A stretch of DNA of 64,000 nt. It comes from Nymphaea colorata (taxonomy: Eukaryota > Streptophyta > Magnoliopsida > Nymphaeales > Nymphaeaceae). How positions within the stretch are numbered: the stretch's first letter is position 1; each line of letters starts with the position of its first letter. The notes under the pieces are model-generated. The model did no database searches and was not told where the DNA came from. It was given only the letters and a program-made list of their open reading frames with translations. Shown piece after piece: positions 38,040 through 46,669 of the stretch. Made by a program: the position numbers and the translations under genes. Location of the stretch: the NCBI RefSeq assembly GCF_008831285.2, contig NC_045149.1:10318417-10382416 (forward strand), in the 5' to 3' direction.

Positions 38040-38689
38040 CATTTTAATTCTATGTGGAATTGTATATTCCATAAATTTTGGTTTTGAGGTTTTGAAAGAA
38101 CACCTTTGCAGAAGTGCAAGGTCACTCTTGTATTGTGATGCTTTAAGATGTATTGGGCTTGTTTATCTGCTCGTTAACCATGTTTTACAACTACTATCTT
38201 TTAATCAAAGCAACCCAAAAAAGATAAGGCGGTCATGGACTTCAAGCATATCTCTGATCTTTCTGCACGGTTTGTCATTTATCTGCGGATGCACTGCAAG
38301 AGAAAAAAGGAAGTAAAAGAACTCCTGGCAATTCCTGATCGTGTCATGTCTAATACAACAGCAAAATGCTGAGTTGGAAAAGGGTTACTAGGGAATGGAA
38401 CATTTTTTCTCTCTTGTCCATCTTAAAGTGATCTTTTCGTTCATCTGTGGGTGTGCAAGAGACCAGCATTATCTTGAATTGGAAGTGTTCATCGTATCTT
38501 CATATCATGTGAATGGATAATCTACATCCCTTTGTTTATCCAGGTCCATTTTGAGGCCTTTGGCACCTTGACTGGCTATCAACACATTGCATTAATACAA
38601 GTTTCACTCTGTCAAGGGTCCAAAAGCACACCAGCACACCTTGTTGAGGAAAACTTTGTAATGGGCAAAGTCCATGAGGGCGTTTACCT

Positions 38690-39260
38690 CCATAAGGGCG
38701 TTTTTTGGAATGTTTGGTAATATCAAAGTCATGTTTTCTAGAATATCAAAATCATTTTTTCTAAAATAGGAGTTGCGAGAAAACCTAGTTTTCAGATGGG
38801 GTTGAATAACTAGGTTTCCTATGTCACTCACACAACAATGTGTTTTGGGTGGGTCATCCAAACACAAAAATCAGTCTTTAGAAAATGATTTAAAACCCAT
38901 TGTCTTACAAAACTTTTTTTTAAAAAAAAAAAACAGCTTTTTTTTAGGGTGTCATCCAAACATGTCCTAAAGAAATATGTAGATAATATTTCAAAACCAG
39001 ATTTTAGAGGCAAAACTTGGTTTTACCTCTAAAGCCAGAATTTTAAAAGTGTTGGGGTGCCATCAAAATTGAGTTTAAGGAAAAACAGTTTCGACAACAT
39101 CCGGTTTTACAAAAAAGGAGTGAAAAACCTGACCCAGGGTTTCAGGTTGTAACTTTCAAGTGTGTCACACAAGCAAAACCAAATTTTCAGAACTCATGAA
39201 AAAGTTTGGTTTTTATAAAACAAAGTATTTTATTCAATAAAGGTGTCATCCAAATTCCCT
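38690..39260. repeat. cluster of short repeated 'GGTGTCATCCAAA' modules
   Basis: 'ggtgggtcatccaaacac' (about 38847), 'gggtgtcatccaaacatg' (38947), 'ggggtgccatcaaaattg' (39054) and 'aggtgtcatccaaattcc' (39241) recur at roughly 100-190 base intervals, each with 'aaacctagtttt' or 'aaacttggtttt' phrases nearby. An opposite-strand 'gaatgtttggtaat' lies near 38707. This looks like piled-up or tandem MITE copies; individual ends are not resolvable by eye. Confidence 0.4.
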
Positions 39261-39669
39261 GTAAGTTTTCAACAATACCGAAGTCTAAGATCCAAATAAT
39301 GGCACTCCTTATTCCAGAACCCGAATGCGCATCCTATTAGACGACCAATGAAAATGGTCAGAAACACGTTATTTTTACATGTAAACACTTGCACTCTAAT
39401 TGGATTTCGATCTGGAGTCAAATAGAATCCGCCTTAGAATGGCGTTAGGATCTGGGACCCGACCAAAGTTGGCAAAATCAACTTCGATTTGATACCAAAA
39501 TTCTTGCTCGGGTGACTAAAGTGAGCAACCTAATTCGATTTGGATACCCAAAAATCTGATCCGTTTGCAGAACCAACCATACCCAAGTAACGAGGATCAA
39601 ATTAAAATGGATATCTTGGAGATCAATAGTGGCAGCATGTCATGTCATGTCTCCCTTACAATAGCAAAG

Positions 39670-39677
39670 AACAGAAT
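39670..39677. repeat. 8-bp target-site duplication of the hAT element, left copy
   Basis: AACAGAAT, repeated exactly at 46544-46551. Eight base pairs is diagnostic for hAT transposition. Confidence 0.92.
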
Positions 39678-40558
39678 TAGGGCTGAACACGAGCCGAGTC
39701 GAGCCCGAGCTCGGTCAGCTCGAACTCGGCTCGACTAAATAAAACACGAGCTCGACTCGACTCGACTCGAACTCGATTATAACTCGACTATCCTGGCTCG
39801 AACTCGACTCGATAGTCAATGGTCGAGCTCGAGCTCGGCTCGATTAAGCTCGTTTAGTTGCATCCTAACTTGTTGAGCTCGAGCTCGACTACGGCTCGAA
39901 TACGTGAAGCTCGATAAGGCTCGAACTCGTGAGCTCGATTAAAATTACCCATTTCTGTAGTTTTTCAAGAATAGTTTCTTTTTAATGATAGGCAGCCACG
40001 GCGAATGGACGAAATGACTTTGGGAATAAAAGATAATCAGACGAATACTATGTACTTAAGGAGGTTGAGGATAACCTCATATCTTTAGGAGTTTTGCACA
40101 CAAATGTAAACTAAAAACAACATTAGAAGTGAACTTTTTATCATTATCCATGCTATACAGGTTAGAGTCCTAAAAGGCAACAAATCAACAATTTGTCATT
40201 GACATATTTTGTTCAAATAGTTGTAGAAACAAACCCGAAGACCAATACAGTTTCAGATCCCACCTGTGCACATATGGCTCCTTTCAAATGCGTCCCTGTA
40301 ACCAGATTGCCACAGAAGTTGTATAATGAATAGCATCTAGAAGGGAAATACACTTGGGGAATCTCCTTGGTAGCTATTACGAGCAGCAATCAAGTCAAAC
40401 CACGAGATGCTTCCAAATAAGTGCCTTTGAGAAACACATGCCAACTGTAATAGATGTTATATGCAGATATTCCCTATGATGCTTGATCTGCTCTAAGTGG
40501 GAACAGAGGAAAAAGCACAGAAGTTTGCCAACTTTTCTATATCAGCAATAAAGGATAC

Positions 40559-40658
40559 AAAAGTAAGAAGGAGGACGTTGATGCTGTTGGCTACTACATG
40601 CCCACAGAGTGTGCAGAAGCATACTACGATCCCAATAGCAAGAAATGTAAAAATGAAC
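40559..40658 (-). pseudogene. captured tetraspanin-like exon inside the hAT element
   Basis: On the minus strand a segment bordered by TTTTTGCAG and GTATCC encodes FIFTFLAIGIVVCFCTLCGH and then VVANSINVLLLTF. Adding the Trp that would be completed by the preceding exon, this matches the WFI-x-x-F-x-x-x-GI-x-x-C-x-x-T-x-x-GH-x-x-A second membrane segment of plant tetraspanins. It is 100 nt, so with two bases from an upstream exon it reads 34 codons in phase. No other tetraspanin exon was recognised nearby, so it is a fragment and not a gene. The match rests on pattern recognition. Confidence 0.45.
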
Positions 40659-40855
40659 CTGCAAAAAGTCCAATAGATCTGCATTTAGAACAAAAAAAGA
40701 AAAGAAAAGTTGCTTAGAAATGCAAAAAATTACCCATGAAAACATCCAATAAGGTGTATAAAAAAAATACTATACATCAGTCAGACGGGATTCACGCAAG
40801 AAAATACACAACATATTGCATAACGAAATGGTCAATATGACATCGTGGAGCAGCT

Positions 40856-40960
40856 TTATATATGTAGATGACACTGAAGCATCTATTGGGCAGCTGACAC
40901 ATTGAAACAATGAGGCAGTTGAGCGAAGAGAGATTATTGAAGTGCCATCTACATATATAA
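40856..40960. repeat. 105-nt imperfect foldback inside the hAT element
   Basis: The outer arms TTATATATGTAGATG(A/G)CACT pair over 20 positions with one mismatch. Inner arms (CAGCTGACACATTG against the reverse complement of CAATGAGGCAGTTG) pair imperfectly around a 3-nt loop, leaving an unpaired middle. The fold is in the size range of plant miRNA precursors and also of small MITEs. Confidence 0.5.
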
Positions 40961-41522
40961 CAAAACTATCACAATAGCTTCATTGAAGAAAGTTTAAAAG
41001 GACCAGAGGACTGCTTATTAAGAAATTAAACTAATGTGCTATGAGCAGTAAACGTCGTTGCTTAGGTTGTCACATTATAGTGGTTTAAGCTGCAAATTCC
41101 ATTCAACAAAATTAGTTTTAAATAACATATGAAGCTTTAGTGCAAATCTGTACATGGATCTTCAATCACTCCTTTTACAGGGAAAGTGCAAGGCAAAGGA
41201 TTATAATATATTCAACTAACATGAAAAAAAACTGTCAAAATGCTAAAGAATGGAAGAAAATAAAGGCAGAGCAGAAACACAAATCTATCATAAATATGCT
41301 GCAACCTTTTCCAAAACACTACACAATGATGACGTTCACTTAGTTGCAAACGTGTTAAGAATTTTCATATCTAGTAACACGAAACAGAAAAGGGAAGAGA
41401 TGCAGGGCAGCTATATTGTGTGGTGCCATAATATTCAAAGGCATGGTTGCAGTCCGTGAAAACGGGTTCTAATATTTATTAGAGCCTTGCAACATCTGAA
41501 CTTATATGGTGATCTTTTAAGG

Positions 41523-43959
41523 CTAAGACTTGGAAATGATGTTTTCGCTATTGGTTTTTGCCTTCGATCCTTTTTTGACGAGCAGTTTTCCATCTGAAAC
41601 AGACACTAGAACAATAAGCAAATGAATAAAACCAGTACACAGAAAAAGATCAAGAAAAACTACAAGAGGCAACTGAAACAGACACTAGAATCACATTAGA
41701 TCAAGAAAAAGAAGAAAACAAAACAAAAAAAAAAAAACATTACCAAGAGGCAACTTGAACCATTCTAATGATATATATTCACTTGATTCATCTTCAACCT
41801 GAAAGAAATACATATAGTCAATTAACAAATGATTCACAAAATATTTAATGAATAAAATTTATTCAAAATATACTTACTTGTGATACAACTTCATGCATTG
41901 GATCACCATCATTCTTTACCCAATTACCCAAACAAACCAAAGCTTCAACTGTTTTTGGCACCAATGAACTACGACTATCATTAACAATTCGACCTCCTGT
42001 ACTGAAAGCTCTTTCTAAAGCAATAGAAGTTATTGGAATTGACAACAAGTCACGTGCCATTTGTGAAAGCATTCGATACTTAGATTCCTTATCCTTCCAC
42101 CATTGCAAAATATTGAAAGAAAAAGCATCACCATTATTATCATGCTTAATCAATCTGTCCTCCAAATATGTGTCTATCTCAGATTTGGTGACTTGAAAAG
42201 CAACATTCTCAGCTTTACCTAACAAGTTAAAAAATAGATTTATTCCACATTGTGGGGAGTCTCGATTCTCTCGACTTTGAATACTAGAGGAATTAGTTGA
42301 AGCAGTAGAAATATTGACATCCACTTCATTTCTTTGAATGTAACTTTGATATACATCTTGTAAAGATTGTTTTACCATTTGCATTTGTTCTTCCCTTTCT
42401 TCTCTTGATTGGTAAATTCTTGAAAAGACAAATTCTGATAATGTGAGTTTCACGCGTGGATCTAATATGGATGCAATAATCATTATCAAGTTACAGGATT
42501 TCCAATATTTATCAAATTTCTCCTTCATTTTCACTGCCATTGCCTTCATAAACCCACCTTCACTTTCAACTTTTTCCTGCAATATTGCTTGAACTCTCCA
42601 AATTTCAAGAAAATATAAGTTTGCTGTTGCATAAGATGACCCAGAAAATAGGGTCGACACTGAATAAAAAACTTGAAGAAAATCACATATCACTGCAATT
42701 TTTTCCCAATCCTCGGGTCCAAGCAACCATACCAAACCTGGGTCTTCCATGCTATATCTTGCAAAAGCATCTTTATATAAAAGAGCTCTTTCCAACATAA
42801 AATATGTTGAATTCCATCGAGTTGGTACATCTAACACTAACTTCTTTGACGTTGAAAGATCCAACTCTCTAGCTGCAGCTGCAAAACCATGGAGTCTTGA
42901 AGGTGAAACTTTGATATATTTAACTGCCTCTCTAATGCTAATGATTTCATCTTTAATGGCACTCAACCCATCTTGTACCATTATATTCAAAATATGTGCA
43001 CAACATCGCACATGAAAAAATTTACCTCCATGATACAAGTTGATGCCGCTCTTTTCCATGTTTTCTTTTAATTTTCTGACAAGAACATCATTTGATGAAG
43101 CATTGTCAACTGTAATAGATATTATTTTCTTTTTAATCTTTCACTCTGCAAGATGCTTAGCAATTACATTTGCTAAAACTAACCCAGTATGAGGTGGCTC
43201 AACTTCGGTAAAGTTGATGATACGTTGTTGCATCTTCCAATCTTTATCAATGAAATGTGCTATTAATGCCAAATATCCAAGTTGTTGGTTTGATGTCCAC
43301 ATATATGTAGTCAAAACAATCTTCTCAACACCCTTGAAGACAAGAAGCAATTTCTTCTTTTCATCTTCATATAATTTCATGACATCTCTCTTAACTGTCG
43401 TTCTTGAAACTGGCACTCAATTAGGAAAACCAAGCCTAAGAATGAACCTAAACCAACAATTATCCACTATGGAAAAAGCATGTTCTCCGGTTGCCACTAG
43501 TTTTGCAATTAACTTTCTTATTGCTTGAGCATCAATGTTGGAACCCATTTCCATAAGCTTCTTCGTGACATCTGAAGTAATCCTAGATTTAAAACTTAAA
43601 GTCGTTTGCTTTTTGTTAGCAAAACGTGTCAAACATTTGTGTCTTCTCATTGATGATGTAGAGCCTCCTCCACTTATCGAAAATAGTGCACTGCAGTACT
43701 TACATTTTCTTTTTTTGATACAATTTATAACAACCTCGTAAAAATCATTCCATATTGTAGAAGTCTTTGACCTTGACCTTTTTGCACTACTTATACGTAC
43801 TTCATGAGCATCTATTGAAACCCCTTCATAGTCACGGTCTTGCGAATCTATAGGAGTTTCATTAGAGGAATGTACTCCGATTGGGACATCATCTGAACTC
43901 GGTCTCGAATCACATACTTGTTTGCCCTTATTAATGCTCGAGCTTCCTAAATTTGTCAT
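41523..43959 (-). pseudogene. hAT transposase (BED zinc finger, hAT dimerisation domain), two in-frame stops
   Basis: Cut-and-paste transposase of the Ac/RICESLEEPER type acting in the nucleus. The main exon is 43959-41878 and starts MTNLGSSSINKG. Two further exons are supported by GT-AG borders and phase: 41798-41744 (VEDESSEYISLEWFKLPLG) and 41593-41523, ending at TAG. In all, 736 codons. The BED finger lies near residues 70-110 (CKYC, then MRRHKC). The catalytic core follows, with TVDNASSND and FHVRCCAHILNIMVQDGL, and the dimerisation domain is LLSIPITSIALERAFSTGGR. Only two lesions are visible, both in-frame TGA: one at about 43420 between FPN and VPVSR, one at about 43140 between LAE and KIKKK, the latter where the family usually has Trp. 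Otherwise the frame is open. As it stands it cannot make full-length protein without readthrough. Confidence 0.88.
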
Positions 43960-44695
43960 TCTTCAAACTAGTAATTTTCCCTCCTGCTCAAGCTATTCTC
44001 CTATTTGAACATGAAAAGAAACTACTCATCAACAAGCAAATTTGAACATGAAAAGAATCTAAGTATATTTATGGAACTGACGTGCATAGTATTCAGTTTG
44101 CACTTCATTACTCATCCTTATTGAGCTCGTTTAAGGCTCGATTAAAAGCATGATAAATAATGAATTGAACATAAGAAACAGAAGTAGCACAAATCAAATT
44201 CGTTTATCTGATAATTACACTTATCAAATGTTAAAGCTAAAAAATTGAGAAATGTTAAAATTTTAAGTAAATTATGAGATGGGAAGGTAAAGCAATAAAC
44301 AATAGAAGTATGCTTCATAACGTACAAGATTGTTAAAGCTATTCAGGTTCACACAGAAACTGCTATTACACGGAATGAGACCTTACACAGAAACTGCTAT
44401 TTCAGTTCATTTCTTGAAACTTTCAATTTTGATCACAATCAAACATCACAACTTTCCTTCTATATAAACCTTTTTTCCCTAGGGATAAACTAAGTGGACA
44501 TGTTCTAGTCTTGAACATTTAAAATTCATAAGTTCTCCATTAAAATATCAACAAAAAATAGCATTGAAGAATGCAGAACGTGTCACAAAACAATGCAAGC
44601 AAAACTCATGCTTAAAGTGTTACAAAACTTTGAACTGGTAGGTAACGAAGTAATTGATATAAAACTCCCAACTTTTAGACTTAAGACATACTTAC

Positions 44696-44767
44696 AGTAT
44701 CTCAGTGTAAGTCAAGTTTCCGAGTATTGGAGGAATAGGGCCAGTCAAAAGATTGCAGCTCAAGTCC
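44696..44767 (-). pseudogene. captured ERECTA-type LRR exon inside the hAT element
   Basis: On the minus strand, exactly 72 nt lie between an AG acceptor (TTGAACTAG) and a GT donor (GTAAGTATG). They encode DLSCNLLTGPIPPILGNLTY and then TEIL, matching one leucine-rich repeat of the ERECTA receptor kinase family, whose LRRs are each encoded by 72-bp exons. Neighbouring LRR exons, membrane segment and kinase domain are absent. The segment lies between the hAT end and its transposase, on the same strand as the transposase, so it could be spliced into a transposase transcript. Confidence 0.65.
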
Positions 44768-45029
44768 CTAGTTCAATACCAAATTTGTTATCAGATGGAT
44801 CTCGTCTATCACACAGGCACACAACTTGATGCAGAAAGAAAGTAAAGAAAATAAAAACTTTTGGCATGATAAATACACTTAAGGAATATTGCATCTCCAC
44901 ACTGATACAAAGATACAAAGAGAACTGATTCATCACACACTGCTATTAAGAAGTAAAAATGAGCAGAAACTACTCAACTAGCAGAGAACTGGGTTTCTCT
45001 TACTGTTCTAATCCTTAGTTGAATCTTTT

Positions 45030-45185
45030 TCAAGCTATTGTTAGTGTTGCAAGCTCAGCTGAAATCATGGGAAGAACAGAGGAAGAGTTCTGGCCTCTCC
45101 CAAATGCATCTTGCAACTTGTCGAGAAGATTGTTGCTATTCTCATCAGAGTGAGTACACCTCACCAAAAAATCAAGAAAACACCT
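45030..45185 (-). pseudogene. unidentified C-terminal host-like exon inside the hAT element
   Basis: On the minus strand the frame reads CTHSDENSNNLLDKLQDAFG, RGQNSSSVLPMISAELATLT, then IA and a stop. Its composition is that of a real protein, unlike surrounding frames. An acceptor-like AG precedes it. I do not recognise the family. Just upstream, a 43-bp tandem duplication (45190 and 45233) affects the preceding intron-like sequence. Confidence 0.35.
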
Positions 45186-45959
45186 TGGTGACAGATAAAT
45201 GTCAACAGCAGCAGGACAAGAACAAAAAAAAAGACAGATAAATGTCAACAGCAGCAGGACAAGAACAAAAAAATGCTTGCAGAAAACACCTTGGTGATGC
45301 TTCTAATACATAAGAATGTTCCTTACTAACTGATGAACCAAACTTTAAGTGTGCTTATGATCTTTCTCATGAATTTTAAGCAGTTCAACAACTCACAATG
45401 CAGCTTTAAGAGAAACCCAGTTCTTTAAATCAATTCCTACCTGTCAGATGCTGATAAGGATTTTCCCCTTTTTTCCTCGCCTAAAAGACTATCAGCATAA
45501 GATTAAATCATTCTTCAGAAAAACAAACATGAAGGATCTGGAAACATTCAAGATAAAACATGAAGAATGAACCAATCTGGAAAACTAATCAGCATTTTGG
45601 GGAGTGGGATTTAACGGACCAACTGGTTAATTTGGAGTAGCATTACGGTCGAATGCCATCTTCCAGCTTCTCCCACTTTCCAACACAAACGAGGAAATCA
45701 GATTTCCACGTTCTAGAATTTTGTTTATCAACTTAGGCAGCAAAGAGAGCAACACAAGTGCACGTGCAAATCATTTAAGTGCACTAATCTAACAAAAAAT
45801 AACCCTACTAGTGATACTGACCAAGAAATTCAACCGCATTCAACGTCATTACCGACCTTTAAACTTTTCAAACAAGAAATCTAGATGATCCCCACGTGAT
45901 CACAAGTATGAGGTTCAAAAATAAAAGGGAACTCCAGTAGCAGAAAAAGCGAACTCACC

Positions 45960-46310
45960 TACCAGAGTGCATCCATTCCTGCGGAGCACCTCGATTTTTC
46001 TCCTGAACGGAAATAAAACCAGAGATAGCGAGAGAACCATCAAACAAACGGCCCAGAGGGAGGGGGGGAATATAAGAAGAAAAATTAGGGTTTAGGTGCC
46101 GGTTTGGATAGAGAGAGTCAGAGAGAAGGAGACTTACGTGAAGGGATGACTGATGAGGAGACGACGTGGTCGGTGGTAATCGTCAGGAGAGTTGCGCGAG
46201 GGGGCGAGAGGCGTCAGGCGAGAGACGGAGAGAGGGAGAGTCGGACTCGGAGAGGAGAGAGCGAAAATGAAAAAAGGAAATGATATGAGAAACCCTAAAA
46301 TTCTTCCTGC
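45960..46310 (-). other. leader-like region of the hAT element (probable transposase or captured-gene promoter and 5' UTR)
   Basis: Read on the minus strand, this region has a pyrimidine-rich leader with AAACCCTAA-type boxes near 46095, a donor-like CACGTAAGTCTCC near 46137, and an acceptor-like TTCCGTTCAG near 46000. A short exon-like piece ending CTCTG/GTAGGTGAG follows near 45963. The arrangement resembles the leader of a plant housekeeping gene with a leader intron. It could drive the transposase or derive from a captured gene. Confidence 0.4.
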
Positions 46311-46543
46311 CTTGGCGCTTTCTCATCTTGATTTTGAACCGGTTTTAAAAAAACCGGTTTACTAAATAATCGAGCCGATTCGAGTTTAACGAGTTTCCTC
46401 ACATGAACTCGAACTCGACTCGATTAATTAAACGAGTCGGCTCGTCAACTCGAGCTCGACTCGTTTAACTAAATAAGCAGCTCGTTTAAACTTACCAGTC
46501 GAGTTAAACGAGCTCGAGTAGCTCTACTTGTTGAACAGCCCTA

Positions 46544-46551
46544 AACAGAAT
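46544..46551. repeat. 8-bp target-site duplication of the hAT element, right copy
   Basis: AACAGAAT, identical to 39670-39677. It lies 118 bp upstream of the translin start codon. Confidence 0.92.
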
Positions 46552-46629
46552 GGAGCACTCGAACTTCTGCCTTATGCGAGAGAGAGAAAAGAGAGAGGGG
46601 GAGATCCGCGGCGACGGGCGTCATACATG

Positions 46630-46636
46630 TATAAAT
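46630..46636 (+). promoter_or_regulatory. TATA-like element upstream of translin
   Basis: TATAAAT occurs 34 bases before the ATG at 46670. If it is the functional TATA box, transcription would start about at that ATG and translation might instead begin at 46835 (GCGACCATGG, strong context). Confidence 0.35.
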
Positions 46637-46669
46637 GGAGAGGCGTGCTGATGCCGCCGCCTCTTCAGA

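Larger units (their letters stand above)
39678..46543 (-). mobile_element. complete hAT transposon, 6,866 bp, carrying a transposase and host-like exon fragments
   Basis: The left end reads TAGGGCTGAACACGAGC and the right end reverse-complemented reads TAGGGCTGTTCAACAAG: an 8-bp perfect terminal repeat with an imperfect extension. Both termini are filled with subterminal GAGCTCGA/ACTCGACTCG motifs (39685-39945 and 46370-46525), the usual transposase-binding arrangement. The target duplication AACAGAAT is perfect. The transposase lies centrally on the minus strand. On its 5' side, about 2 kb contains leader-like and exon-like sequence; on its 3' side about 1.8 kb contains a tetraspanin-like exon and a foldback. 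The perfect target duplication and nearly open transposase suggest a fairly young insertion. Confidence 0.92.

Noticed and set aside
38092-38316. 74-residue plus-strand frame after the DNL gene
   Set aside because: It lies in the probable 3' untranslated region and resembles no protein.
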